From: a virus | Length of the DNA: 31,147 nt | Strand: one strand, 5' to 3' | Virus record (IMG/VR): IMGVR_UViG_3300032032_000015 | Span: 1-31,147 of that record | Shown: positions 18,866 through 28,099 of the stretch, piece after piece | Numbering within the stretch: position 1 is the first letter of the stretch | Layout of the letters: each line of letters opens with the position of its first letter | Notes under the pieces: model-generated | Seen by the model: only the letters and a program-made list of their open reading frames with translations | Told to the model about the DNA's origin: nothing | The model's database searches: none | Program-made: the position numbers and the translations under genes

Positions 18866-19813
18866 TTAACTTTTTTCGTTAGTTTCTTCTGCAGCTACAG
18901 CTTGTGAAGCTACTTGTATTATAGTTGGATCTTGAATTATTACCCCAGAATAAGCTAATACTCTAGTAATAATTTCTACTTGTTCAGATACATCTAATTC
19001 AAAATCTTGTGAACTAGTTGGGCTATAAACATATTGTCCTTGTGCTCCTGTAGTATAGTTCCATACTACATTATTAGGTTTTCTTAAATAAGACACAGTT
19101 ACCCCATTTTGTATCGTAGATGGATACAAGTAAAGTTTTTCATCTTCATATAAATATAAAGGAAATTTTTCATTAGGTTGAGTTAACGGGGAAAGTAATA
19201 ATTGTGTTATCTCATTTCGTTGGGTATATTCTGCGGGATGACTTCTATTATAACTATCAGTAAAAATCACTGTTCCTAATCTATAAAAATTAGAAGGAAA
19301 TAGTTGTATTAATAAAGTATCTCCAATTATTGGAGCTACTGTCATTACTAAAATATTGTTATTAGAGCTCCATGTGTAATCTACTCCTTCTACTTGTAAT
19401 ACTCCATTTAAAAATACTTTAACCTGAGCTGATTGAGATTCAGCTACAGTCCATGTAGTTACATTAAACACGGTATTAACACCGTCTATAGGAGGATTTC
19501 CTACAAATGTTTGAGAAAATGAAGGAAGGGTAGCTATTGTTGGAACTGTAAAATGATCAGTGTTAAATGTAGCAGGGCCAATCATTTGAAAAATCTCTAG
19601 CTGTTGTTCTATATTTTTTAATATATCACCATACTCAGTATCATTTTCTTCTTTTCTATACTGTTGATTTAGATCTCCTGCGTAGGCTTCAAACATAGTA
19701 AGTTGTACTTGCGTAGCAACTTTATTAAATTCATCAGGAGTAATATATCCTCTTTGTTGTTGGTTTAATATTAATAAAACCGTTTTATAAACTATATCTA
19801 CGTTTACTGCCAT
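18866..19813 (-). CDS. Head-tail ring/adaptor protein with inserted beta domain
   Basis: The N-terminus (VYKTVLLILNQQQRGYITPD, EFNKVATQVQLTMFEAYAGD) is a signature of crAss-like and marine podovirus ring proteins that sit between portal and nozzle. Residues 182-300 (TDSYNRSHPAEYTQRNEITQ, FPLYLYEDEKLYLYP) continue the core. Between them, at about residues 95-172, lies a small beta domain: DGVNTVFNV, VKVFLNGVLQVEGVDYTW, VMTVAPIIGDTLLIQLF. Its N-G-V-x-Q-x-x-G-x-D-Y-T pattern occurs in phage tail-fibre and baseplate proteins as an add-on domain. The gene follows the 276-aa protein with a 51-base gap holding a stable hairpin, so it may be expressed at a different level from the head genes. The C-terminus is a short acidic stretch (AVAAEETNEKS). 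Confidence 0.75.
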   Translation of the reverse strand: MAVNVDIVYKTVLLILNQQQRGYITPDEFNKVATQVQLTMFEAYAGDLNQQYRKEENDTEYGDILKNIEQQLEIFQMIGPATFNTDHFTVPTIATLPSFSQTFVGNPPIDGVNTVFNVTTWTVAESQSAQVKVFLNGVLQVEGVDYTWSSNNNILVMTVAPIIGDTLLIQLFPSNFYRLGTVIFTDSYNRSHPAEYTQRNEITQLLLSPLTQPNEKFPLYLYEDEKLYLYPSTIQNGVTVSYLRKPNNVVWNYTTGAQGQYVYSPTSSQDFELDVSEQVEIITRVLAYSGVIIQDPTIIQVASQAVAAEETNEKS

Positions 19814-19835
19814 TATATTGATCTTAATTTAATAT

Positions 19836-19857
19836 AGAGGCGGACGTATCCGCCCCT
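19836..19857 (-). terminator. GC-rich hairpin with UACG loop, possible terminator or RNA-processing/stability element
   Basis: Read on the minus strand this is AGGGGCGGA, loop UACG, UCCGCCUCU: a 9-bp stem with one G-U pair. It stands out in AT-rich surroundings. It lies 7 bases after the stop of the 276-aa gene and 22 bases before the next start. The sequence after it (AUAUUAAAUUAAG) is AT-rich but has no long U-tract, so a weak terminator, attenuator or 3'-end stabiliser are all possible. Confidence 0.6.
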
Positions 19858-19864
19858 TATATTA

Positions 19865-20695
19865 TTATTTATTTAGTCTTTTTTCGATAGACCTATAAAC
19901 TTCCATACCTTCATCGGTTTTAAACCATGAAGCTAAAGCTGAATAAGCATTTTCATCAAAAGGAATTGTCATTAACTTCCTATCATTACTTGCCCATAAA
20001 ACACTCTTGTTGTCTTGAGATATTTTAATTATGCCTTGTTCTGTTGCGGTAATCGCAAAATTTCTTAACATAACATTTTCATCAGATGCTAATGCTAAAA
20101 ACAAAGATGGATTCATTTTTGCTAATCTCATAACATCTCTTCTAATCTCAGAGGAACTTAAAGAATTTACTTTAGAACCAATTTCTACTCTTAAAATAGC
20201 TTCTCTTTGTTCTACATCCATGTTTCTTGCTGCAGTTAAAGCATCTATTTCTATTTCTAAATACTCTAAATCACTCATTGCTGCTTCAACAGGTTTTCTT
20301 TCATCATACTTTCTACCTAACATTGGGTGGTATAAGGATAATAGTTTTTGTAATGCCTGTTGGGCTTTAGGAATAGCTAATACGCCATCTCTAAATGTTA
20401 TGTGTCCTAAGGTAGCTTCACCTTTTTGTTCATCAACAAAACATGAATTTTGATTAGTTGCATAACGTATTTCTCGTTGTGTACTAGTCTCAGGGTCAAA
20501 CCATAATAAAGGATGCCTTCTACTATGCCTAGCCGGTATAGTAAATGTTAAAGGTTCTTTATCTCCGATTAAATAGTATTGTCTATCTTTTATTTCCCAA
20601 CTATCTTTTTTCTTAGTTGGTACTTTTGTAACAGGTGTAGCAACCACTTGTGGTTCTTCTACTACAACCTCTTCTTGTTTTTCTTTTTTTGCCAT
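19865..20695 (-). CDS. Probable head-associated structural protein, 276 aa
   Basis: No named family is recognised. Residues 1-35 are low-complexity and charged (MAKKEKQEEVVVEEPQVVAT, then a Lys run), probably flexible. Residues 36-135 look beta-rich (RQYYLIGDKEPLTFTIPARH, SRRHPLLWFDPETSTQREI). Residues 136-276 are helical (SDLEYLEIEIDALTAARNMD) and end in a basic segment. The gene is isolated on both sides by hairpins: a strong terminator between the capsid gene and its start, and a second hairpin after its stop. It starts about 20 bases past the U-tract of the first one. The position directly after the major capsid protein suggests a capsid-binding or head-completion protein. Insulation from both neighbours implies separately tuned expression, though no promoter is convincing in the short leader. 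Confidence 0.65.
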   Translation of the reverse strand: MAKKEKQEEVVVEEPQVVATPVTKVPTKKKDSWEIKDRQYYLIGDKEPLTFTIPARHSRRHPLLWFDPETSTQREIRYATNQNSCFVDEQKGEATLGHITFRDGVLAIPKAQQALQKLLSLYHPMLGRKYDERKPVEAAMSDLEYLEIEIDALTAARNMDVEQREAILRVEIGSKVNSLSSSEIRRDVMRLAKMNPSLFLALASDENVMLRNFAITATEQGIIKISQDNKSVLWASNDRKLMTIPFDENAYSALASWFKTDEGMEVYRSIEKRLNK

Positions 20696-20715
20696 AATAT
20701 AATATAATTAAATAG

Positions 20716-20755
20716 TTAAAAATAAAGGTATTGGGTGCCGAAGCACCCTTACCTT
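20716..20755 (-). terminator. Rho-independent terminator after the major capsid gene
   Basis: Read on the minus strand: AAGGTA, a one-base bulge, GGGTGC, loop UUCG, GCACCC, two bases, TACCTT, then TATTTTTAA. Two stacked stems of 6 bp each, a very stable C(UUCG)G tetraloop and a downstream U-rich tract make this a textbook intrinsic terminator. It starts 11 bases after the capsid stop codon. It would let most capsid mRNA end here, giving capsid excess over the downstream tail genes, with read-through or a new promoter supplying the rest. Confidence 0.88.
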
Positions 20756-20766
20756 ATTAACAAATG

Positions 20767-22224
20767 TTATACTCCTTGGAATAAAACAAAATTGTTTCTT
20801 GCTTGAGTAACAAGACATCTTTCTGAAAGGAAGTTTACTTCCATTGCATCAAGATCACTAGTGAAAGCTCCACCAGCAGAACCTGTTAACCAAGATTTCA
20901 TTCTTCTGTCGTCACCTTGAGACGCTCTATATCTTACGTGTAAGAAAGGACGTCTAATGTTAGTACCAAGAATTTGATCATAAACAGTAGTTGTACCTGC
21001 AGGAACTAATACTCCTTCTATAGAAGCAGGCCCAGTCATTCCACCTCTTGTAGAAGCGTCATTAAGGTATTTCCAGCTTGTTTTATAGAAATCATAAGAA
21101 CCTCTTCTGAAACCACTAAAACCTAAGTTTAAAGCCATTTCTTCTGAGTTTTCAAATAGTCCGTAAGCAGTACCACCAGCAGCTCCAGCAGATATACCAG
21201 CCAACATATCATCAAAAGCTAAATCTGTAGCTCTGTTTAAGAATAACATGTTTTCTTCGATAGCACCCTGAGTATCTAAGTTTCTTAGGATGTCATCAAA
21301 ATCAGTAATACCTGTTGCAGGACTGAATCCTACCATTATATTACCACCATTTTGAATAGCAGCAAATAGACCTTCAGTACCTATTACAGTACCTAAACCA
21401 GCAACGGCAGAACCAGCAGCTGATAATTCACCTTCAACGACAGACATTTCTAGGTAATCCTCAAATCTAAGTCTTGTTTCAGACTCAGCTTTAAGATACC
21501 ATAGATATCCACCTGTTCCGTCTTCAGTAGCAACTTCTACCCAACCGATCTGAGCCATATCAGAACCGTTTACAACGTATTTATTTCTGATAATAAGAGG
21601 GTTGTTATGAAATTGCGTGAAAGAAGGATCAACACTTACATAACCAGTAGTAGCTGTAGCAGCGTTATAGTTAGGAGTTGTAGAACCTTTCACATAATCA
21701 GAACCGTAAACAAATACTTTTACAGCACCAACTAAACCAGCCGCAGCGATAGTCGCAGCAGTATAAGGTAGAGCAGTAATCTGTCTAGCAGTTGCAGGAA
21801 CAGCGTTCCCAGGGTCTGATACACTTACCCAGCATTTTACTTCAGCACCGAAATCGTCCATAACAACAACAGTTGCACCTACAGAAACTACGTTATTCAC
21901 GCCTGCAACAGCACCTGGGTTAAGGTCGATAACATTAGCACCTAAAAGCGCACAGCCATCATAAGCAATATGTAATCTATTTTGTTCTGACCAGATTACT
22001 TGGTCACTTGTCATAGGAAGTTCTGCACCAACCATTCTTAAAAAGCCTGATAACGTTCTGTTTCCATAACGTTCAACTTCTTGTTCATAGATCTCCGGTA
22101 GGTATTGCTGAGCGAAATCCGCAAAGTTAGCACCTGCCGCATTAGTCCATTGTAAATAGTTTGAGCTTAGAATTTCCTGCACTTGACTTGGTACAATAGT
22201 ACCAAATTGTGGGGTTAAAGCCAT
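20767..22224 (-). CDS. Major capsid protein (HK97-like fold expected)
   Basis: At 485 aa it has the length and composition of a major capsid protein: rich in Ala, Gly, Asn and Val, no cysteine-rich region, even charge. The N-terminus (VPSQVQEILSSNYLQWTNAA, then FADFAQQYLPEIYEQEVERY) and the segment FLRMVGAELPMTSDQVIWSE match capsid proteins of marine/Bacteroidetes podovirus-like phages as I know them. FRRGSYDFYKTSWKYLNDAS and FLHVRYRASQGDDRRMKSWL lie in the C-terminal half. Context is decisive: portal, scaffold, then this gene, followed at once by a strong terminator as expected for the most highly expressed protein. Codon usage looks less extreme in AT than in its neighbours, consistent with high expression, but I did not compute it. 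Start ATG at 22224 lies 11 bases after the scaffold stop. Confidence 0.85.
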   Translation of the reverse strand: MALTPQFGTIVPSQVQEILSSNYLQWTNAAGANFADFAQQYLPEIYEQEVERYGNRTLSGFLRMVGAELPMTSDQVIWSEQNRLHIAYDGCALLGANVIDLNPGAVAGVNNVVSVGATVVVMDDFGAEVKCWVSVSDPGNAVPATARQITALPYTAATIAAAGLVGAVKVFVYGSDYVKGSTTPNYNAATATTGYVSVDPSFTQFHNNPLIIRNKYVVNGSDMAQIGWVEVATEDGTGGYLWYLKAESETRLRFEDYLEMSVVEGELSAAGSAVAGLGTVIGTEGLFAAIQNGGNIMVGFSPATGITDFDDILRNLDTQGAIEENMLFLNRATDLAFDDMLAGISAGAAGGTAYGLFENSEEMALNLGFSGFRRGSYDFYKTSWKYLNDASTRGGMTGPASIEGVLVPAGTTTVYDQILGTNIRRPFLHVRYRASQGDDRRMKSWLTGSAGGAFTSDLDAMEVNFLSERCLVTQARNNFVLFQGV

Positions 22225-22235
22225 TTTTCTAAATT

Positions 22236-23465
22236 TTAATTATTAAACTTTCTTTTTCTAATTTTTAATTTTGAAGAATCAGCGCCACTTATTGATTTTA
22301 CTTTTATTCCTCCTACATAAACGTCCCCACTTGCAACTTGCCTCGGTGTTTCTGTAGCTGGGTTCTTGGATTGCTTAATGATGTCTTTTACCCCATCAGC
22401 TTTTCCTTGTTCATAAAAGTGTTGCGCTAATTTATCAGCATTCATCGCAGCATGAAGAGCTTTATGGTACCCAGCAGCATCCTGAACTTTACCATTTTTA
22501 TCCACAAATGTAGATATAAAATTGTTAATATCATTCTGTTTTTGAGCAGTGCTTTTAGGATCTTGAACTTTATATCTAAATTGTTTTTCTCCTACTTTAT
22601 AATCAAAACCTTTGAATTCTTCGGAAAATAACTGGCTAGTTTTTTGTTTAAAATCTGCTTGAGCACTTTTAGCAACTTCTTGCTGTTTATTGTAACGATT
22701 AAAAAATTCCATTGCTTTTTGTTGATCTGGATTAATTCCAGGACGGTTTTTTATATCTGCATAATACTGAGATTTAAGTTTTTCTAAATCTTTTTTAGCA
22801 TCAGCCACCGCTTCTTTATAAGCTAGGTTTTTTCTACGTATATCTTTTTGTTCATCTATCTCTTCATCTACTTCAAATCTATCATCAATCATGAAATCAA
22901 CTTCTTCTGATGATAAATGTGGTTTAGTTTGAGTATAGTATTCTTTTAATAAAGCATTATCCTCTAAGGTAGAATAATCTTTATTTAATTTAACATAATC
23001 TTCAACTGTTCCTCCAGTTTCATCCATAAACTTAACTAGTTTATCTACGTTTTCAGGTAGTTTAGGAGGAGAAACTTCATCTGTAACTACATTATCCGCT
23101 TGTTCTAACGGTTGTTCTGTTACTTCTTCAATTATTTCAACAACCTTAGGAGTTACTTTTTCTTCGGTTTCCCGTACAGTTTCAGCCACTTCTTTGCTGT
23201 CTGGCGCGTCTTGTTGCTTTTCGACAATAACATCGCCCACATTTGTCTCTTGTGTTTGAACGGCATCTTCTTTTGTTGTTTGTGTTAAATCTACCTTAAC
23301 TACAGCGGGATCTATATCGCCCTGAGCTTCAGGTTTGTTAAAATCTATTTTAGCTACTTCTTTATCTCTCGCAACTAATTGTTTAGGTTTTTTAGGTTTA
23401 GACTTTATTTTAAAGTCACCTTCTTGTTTTACGTCTACTGCGACGTTTTGTGCATCTTTTGCCAT
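22236..23465 (-). CDS. Capsid scaffolding protein
   Basis: The 409-aa protein is highly charged and low in hydrophobic and aromatic residues. Residues 1-150 are acidic and Val/Glu/Gln-rich and probably disordered; residues 150-300 are helical and coiled-coil-like (EEVDFMIDDRFEVDEEIDEQ, YKEAVADAKKDLEKLKSQYY). The last residues are strongly basic (SSKLKIRKRKFNN). A helical body with a basic C-terminal tip that binds the capsid shell is the usual make-up of scaffolding proteins. It lies between portal and major capsid genes, the standard scaffold position. No protease motif (Ser-His or HExxH) is visible, so if the scaffold is cleaved the protease is elsewhere. A head-fused scaffold function in the capsid protein itself is the alternative. 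Confidence 0.75.
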   Translation of the reverse strand: MAKDAQNVAVDVKQEGDFKIKSKPKKPKQLVARDKEVAKIDFNKPEAQGDIDPAVVKVDLTQTTKEDAVQTQETNVGDVIVEKQQDAPDSKEVAETVRETEEKVTPKVVEIIEEVTEQPLEQADNVVTDEVSPPKLPENVDKLVKFMDETGGTVEDYVKLNKDYSTLEDNALLKEYYTQTKPHLSSEEVDFMIDDRFEVDEEIDEQKDIRRKNLAYKEAVADAKKDLEKLKSQYYADIKNRPGINPDQQKAMEFFNRYNKQQEVAKSAQADFKQKTSQLFSEEFKGFDYKVGEKQFRYKVQDPKSTAQKQNDINNFISTFVDKNGKVQDAAGYHKALHAAMNADKLAQHFYEQGKADGVKDIIKQSKNPATETPRQVASGDVYVGGIKVKSISGADSSKLKIRKRKFNN

Positions 23466-23494
23466 AAAATATAATTAAATAGTTATTAATATTA

Positions 23495-25882
23495 CTACAT
23501 CCCTAAAGGAGAAGTAGTATTTTCTGTTTCAAAATTGATAGGTAATAAATTGTTTTTTCTTTGATCTATCATTTGACTTTGTTGTGTACCCTGTAATTTT
23601 ACTCTTTTATCTTTTCTATCTTCAATTTGACCTTCTTTCTGTGATTCAGCTTGCATCTTTAATTGTTCTAATTGAACTTGATAGTTAAATTCTTCAGCCA
23701 TTAATTCTCTTTTAATTTGAGCTTCCGTTCGCATACGTTCAATTTCAAATTGAGATTTTCCTTGTTCTAACTCTAAATTACTTTGGGTAATTACTTGTTG
23801 TTTTTGAGCTTCAGCTTCTGCCGCTTGTTGTTGAGCTTGAGCATTAGCATCAGCTTGAGCTTTAATATTTTGTTGTTGTAATTGTTCTTCTCTTTGAAGT
23901 TTTCTTTTACGTTTTTGCTTTAATAATTGATTAGCTAATTTTAAATTTCTAATTTGTCTTATATCAATAGCATCTTCTAAATCAATTCCACCTGATTGCA
24001 AAGCAACTTGAATGTTTTGTTCTAACTGTTGTTTTTCTTCTTCATCTGGTTCTAATTCTAAGAAAATACCAAAATCATGTAAATTTAAATTATCTATTTC
24101 TCTTAAAGTTTCTACATTAAATAAAGATATACTCTCTCTTAATGCGTTTGCTGTTAATGGATACTCTAATACATCCGCTATCTTTTTAGAAATATTTTCA
24201 CAAACTCTTAAGGTTAAAAATAAACTTGCATTGTTAACATGTTTAGTTGCAATATTAGATTGCTCTGCTGCTATTTTTTGTAATCCAACTAGAGTATCTC
24301 TATCAGGTAAAGTACCATCTCTCGCTTCATTTAATCCGGTTACATCTCTTATCATTTGAACATAATAATTATAAGTCTGGATTAACGCTTGAATTTTAGC
24401 TTGTCCTGCTGAAGAGGTTAATTCTTGAACAGGAATTTTTCCTCTATTTAATTCTCCATCTTGAGTTAATGATCTACCTACAACAGAACCGGTTTGGAAA
24501 TACATGTTCAAAGCTTCGGCTGGATTGTAATTTGTACCATTACCTAAATCAACTTCAGCTAAACCGTCCATGTCTAAGAATACTCCATCTGGAACCATTC
24601 TAGATAATACTTGTTGAAGTTTTAAATGAGTTAACTGTATCATATCAGCAAAACCAGTTATTCTACTCACAATAGATTCGATTCTACCTTTATACATACG
24701 AGGCGCACAAATAGCATAATTCATTTCTACTTTAGTAGTATCTGCCATAGGTCTTGACATGTTCTCTGCTAATCCCCAATCAATCATTGTATCTGTTCCT
24801 AATACCTTAACTCCAGTATATAAAACCTCAATACTTCTCCCTACTCTTTCAAACATATCATTAGCTGGAGGATTAAAAGTATCAGGTTTTTCTAATGCTT
24901 TTTCTAAACCATTCTCAGTTTTCTTTATTTTAAAAACTTGATTTCTATAAGTTTTATATTCAAAATATAATATCTGTACAGTATTTTGATCATAATCTCC
25001 ATACCCATAAAGATAATTTCTATTACCTTTAGTTGCTTGAATTTTTTCTAATTCTGGTTCTGGAATACCTGGAAATTGTTTCTTTAATTCTGGGATAGTA
25101 ATAGATTTTACTTCTCCTACGTAATATACATCTTCAAAATTTGGATCTTCTGTATAAGAATATATCATTCTTGCTGGGTCAACATAGTCTATAGTAATAC
25201 CATTAGAAGTATTAAAATTAGTTTTAACTGCACCAATTCCACAAGTAACTAAATCATAATTAATTCTTCTCTTAGTTAATTCCCATTTATTTTGATCCAA
25301 TACTTGATTAATCGCTTCTTCTTCTGCTATTTCAACTCCTTGCTTATAACTTAATTGCATATGAAGTTCTAATTCTTCAGCTGTTTGAGGAAGATTATTT
25401 TCTGGAATACTGGTTTGAGATAAATTTACTCCTAATTTTCCTTGAGCTTGTTTAATTATATCTCTTGCAAACATATCAGTAGCAATAGCTTGAGCGTAAT
25501 CAGTTCTTTTGTTTAAAGATTGAGGATCTTGAGCAAAAGCTGATATATCGTAATCTTTATTAGAAATCCCATTTACTAAAATATCCACAAACTTAGAAAT
25601 AATAGGTACTGGTTTCCAATCTAAATTAAGATAAGATAAATCACCATTAATAGATAGTTCATCTTTATATTTTTGTATAGATTGCTCTCCGCGCGCATAT
25701 AATCTTAAGTAATTATAATTATTCCACGTAGTCAAATACCTATTACCATTAGTTCTACCTTGAGAAAACCATTCTTGTTCGATAGCACGAGCAACTTCTG
25801 CTCCATACTCCCAACTATCTTTCTCTTGATCACTAACTACTTGGCTAGGAAAAATGCTATTAGTATTATAATTTACTTTCAT
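23495..25882 (-). CDS. Portal protein
   Basis: At 795 aa it is in the range of crAss-like and podovirus portals. YLNLDWKPVPIISKFVDILV (residues 84-103) is the conserved wing/stem entry seen in this group, and DPARMIYSYTEDPNFEDVYY is a second conserved stretch. Residues about 390-430 (ICAPRMYKGRIESIVSRITG) and 515-560 (IRDVTGLNEARDGTLPDRD) fit the stem and crown of the family. The C-terminal 170 residues are Gln/Glu-rich and coiled-coil-like (REEQLQQQNIKAQADANAQA), matching the long crown or barrel helices that protrude into the head. The gene starts directly after the TerL stop (TAA then ATG). The portal forms the dodecameric ring through which TerL packages DNA. Confidence 0.85.
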   Translation of the reverse strand: MKVNYNTNSIFPSQVVSDQEKDSWEYGAEVARAIEQEWFSQGRTNGNRYLTTWNNYNYLRLYARGEQSIQKYKDELSINGDLSYLNLDWKPVPIISKFVDILVNGISNKDYDISAFAQDPQSLNKRTDYAQAIATDMFARDIIKQAQGKLGVNLSQTSIPENNLPQTAEELELHMQLSYKQGVEIAEEEAINQVLDQNKWELTKRRINYDLVTCGIGAVKTNFNTSNGITIDYVDPARMIYSYTEDPNFEDVYYVGEVKSITIPELKKQFPGIPEPELEKIQATKGNRNYLYGYGDYDQNTVQILYFEYKTYRNQVFKIKKTENGLEKALEKPDTFNPPANDMFERVGRSIEVLYTGVKVLGTDTMIDWGLAENMSRPMADTTKVEMNYAICAPRMYKGRIESIVSRITGFADMIQLTHLKLQQVLSRMVPDGVFLDMDGLAEVDLGNGTNYNPAEALNMYFQTGSVVGRSLTQDGELNRGKIPVQELTSSAGQAKIQALIQTYNYYVQMIRDVTGLNEARDGTLPDRDTLVGLQKIAAEQSNIATKHVNNASLFLTLRVCENISKKIADVLEYPLTANALRESISLFNVETLREIDNLNLHDFGIFLELEPDEEEKQQLEQNIQVALQSGGIDLEDAIDIRQIRNLKLANQLLKQKRKRKLQREEQLQQQNIKAQADANAQAQQQAAEAEAQKQQVITQSNLELEQGKSQFEIERMRTEAQIKRELMAEEFNYQVQLEQLKMQAESQKEGQIEDRKDKRVKLQGTQQSQMIDQRKNNLLPINFETENTTSPLGM

Positions 25883-28099
25883 TTATTGTATAATTTTTGA
25901 TACTGTTCCACTATTATCGAATTTTTTTATTCCTAAATCAATATCTTGTAATATAAGTTTAGGTACAGGACGATACTTGTTTTTATTACAAGCCATAATA
26001 GCTAATCCTGAACTAATAGAGGCATCATGTGTTGTTCTATTATTAATATTAAATTTAGCCCAATCTTCTAAGGTTCTTTGATGATACATATCACCGTACG
26101 TACTATCTTCTTTTAACCCTATATAATCTTCAATATAACTTTCTATTGCAGCTGCGTGGGCTTGTTTAATATCTTCACTTGAATTAGGTATTCCACCTAT
26201 TTCTCTTTCAGTAACTGATAATTTATTATAAATTTTATCAGGTCTATTCATTGCAAAACCTCTATATCCTCTTCTTTTAAAGTGATATAGAAGTCTAGGT
26301 TTGTTATTTTCTGCTAGTATAGGCATTCCATAAAATATACAAGCCATTAATACATCTTCAAAAAACATCTCTGCTGTTTGGGGTCTAGCAATATATTCTA
26401 AGAAGAAATGATTAGGTGGCATATCTTCCATACTAAACTTTGTTAATCCATGTAAAGAACCATTGGATCCTCTTCCGTCAACTGTCCCAGAAATATCATA
26501 ACTATCACAACCAAACGCACCTAAATTTTCATTACCTGGATATTTTTTACCTAATTTTTTTATTACATTATTTTGTAATCTTTGAGGTGGAACCCAAGAA
26601 ACAAAGAATCTACCACTTTTATTTGGCACAAATATTACTTCTGTATCTTTTATTCCTCCTGTCCATTGGAACGAACCTTGAGTAATAACGTGACTATGTT
26701 TAATATCAGCATTCCAATCAATTTGTTGATATATTTTAGTTAAATTAAATAAAGAGTTTTTCGATTCATCTCTAAAAGCATGTTTAGTAGTTCTTGGAAA
26801 CTGTCTATAAAATTCGTTTAAAGCATCTTGATCATCACTTAAACCATCTACTTCATTTTTCCAATAATCTAAAACTCCAATTCTAATTTTTTGTCCATGG
26901 GGATCTTCATCTGGACTTTTGGGTGTTTCGAATACAGGTATGCCATAAGCATTAATGTATCCTTCGTAGTTCCATTCCATAGGTATGAACAAACTATATA
27001 ATCCTGAGCGAGTCTGTCCGTTGGCGTTTCTTTTTGTAACATCTGAGCTTTCATATAATTTTTTAAAATTATTACCACCTTTATCTAACGCGTTTGAAGT
27101 ACTTCCCATCATGCATTTACCAATAATTCTAGATCCTAATCGTAAACAAGTTTTAGTAACCCTCCAATTATTTAAAATATTGTTAGGCCTCTCCCATTTA
27201 CCACTTTCATCATGAACTAGTAATTTTAATTTTTCACCATCATAACTATTATCTCCGGTATTTTTCCAGTCTATAGTAGTATCTAATCCTTGTAATTCAG
27301 CGGCTACTTCGCCTGTTATAATCTTTCTTCTAGTAAATTTAGAAGCTGGTACTCTATACGCTAATTCTGTTTTAGGTCTATCCATACCATCTTGAATAGG
27401 TTTAAAAAAGAAGGGATAATTTACTGATATAGGTACAACCTTGTCAGTAAACATAGTTTTAGCATCTGGTCCAGTTTTAGATAATATTCCATATCGTGAA
27501 TCACTTGAGATAGTAGCTAGATTAACAACCTCACCTGAGGCCATAAAAGAGAATCCAGAACGTCTATTTTTTAAATAACACATTCCATAACACCTATCAT
27601 CGGCCTTACATGCTTCCCAAAATATAAAGAATAATCTATTAGCTTCTCTAAAATCTGGTGGTCCAACATCAATCTTACTCCATTGTAGGTACATATAATG
27701 AGTACCTGTTAAGTAAATAGTTTTACTTTGATTATAAAACCAAAAACCTTCTTCACGTTTAATAAACTCCGCATCAATAAAATCGTACCATTTTTCTTTA
27801 AAATCTTCAGGATATTTATCCCATTCAAATACGCTTTTAATTTTACTTAAAACTTTAGGTAATGGAGTTCTCGTCCATCTTCCTGTTTCAAATTTTTTTA
27901 TTTCTTTAGGCATTTTAGGGAGTGCTATTTTTAAACCTTGTATTTCATATACATCTCCAATCATTCCAGATTTACTGATTACTACGAAATCGTGTTCCTC
28001 GTTATAACCATACTCCCATTTTTTATACCTATTATTTCTTTGAAGAACTTTAGTCTTAACATAGTTAGGTAAAATTTTATATAATTCTTGCTTATACAT
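25883..28099 (-). CDS. terL: Terminase large subunit (ATPase-nuclease)
   Basis: This is the DNA-packaging motor. The ATPase domain shows an atypical Walker A region KNRRSGFS (177-184) without the usual GK[S/T], a clear Walker B LLVHDE (293-298, D297/E298) and the coupling motif MGSTSN (331-336). The RNase H-like nuclease domain has D532 (FGCDSYD), E597 (LAENNK) and D692 (TTHDAS), which would bind the catalytic metals. At 738 aa it is long for a TerL, with about 150 residues before the Walker A region. This motif style is shared with crAss-like and Cellulophaga podovirus-type terminases. It overlaps the preceding 92-aa gene by one base in TAATG, suggesting translational coupling, and is followed directly by the portal gene. 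Confidence 0.93.
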   Translation of the reverse strand: MYKQELYKILPNYVKTKVLQRNNRYKKWEYGYNEEHDFVVISKSGMIGDVYEIQGLKIALPKMPKEIKKFETGRWTRTPLPKVLSKIKSVFEWDKYPEDFKEKWYDFIDAEFIKREEGFWFYNQSKTIYLTGTHYMYLQWSKIDVGPPDFREANRLFFIFWEACKADDRCYGMCYLKNRRSGFSFMASGEVVNLATISSDSRYGILSKTGPDAKTMFTDKVVPISVNYPFFFKPIQDGMDRPKTELAYRVPASKFTRRKIITGEVAAELQGLDTTIDWKNTGDNSYDGEKLKLLVHDESGKWERPNNILNNWRVTKTCLRLGSRIIGKCMMGSTSNALDKGGNNFKKLYESSDVTKRNANGQTRSGLYSLFIPMEWNYEGYINAYGIPVFETPKSPDEDPHGQKIRIGVLDYWKNEVDGLSDDQDALNEFYRQFPRTTKHAFRDESKNSLFNLTKIYQQIDWNADIKHSHVITQGSFQWTGGIKDTEVIFVPNKSGRFFVSWVPPQRLQNNVIKKLGKKYPGNENLGAFGCDSYDISGTVDGRGSNGSLHGLTKFSMEDMPPNHFFLEYIARPQTAEMFFEDVLMACIFYGMPILAENNKPRLLYHFKRRGYRGFAMNRPDKIYNKLSVTEREIGGIPNSSEDIKQAHAAAIESYIEDYIGLKEDSTYGDMYHQRTLEDWAKFNINNRTTHDASISSGLAIMACNKNKYRPVPKLILQDIDLGIKKFDNSGTVSKIIQ

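Noticed and set aside
26869-27078. Minus-strand frame of 69 codons within terL
   Set aside because: It is fully inside the terminase gene between its conserved motifs and has no independent start context or recognisable product.
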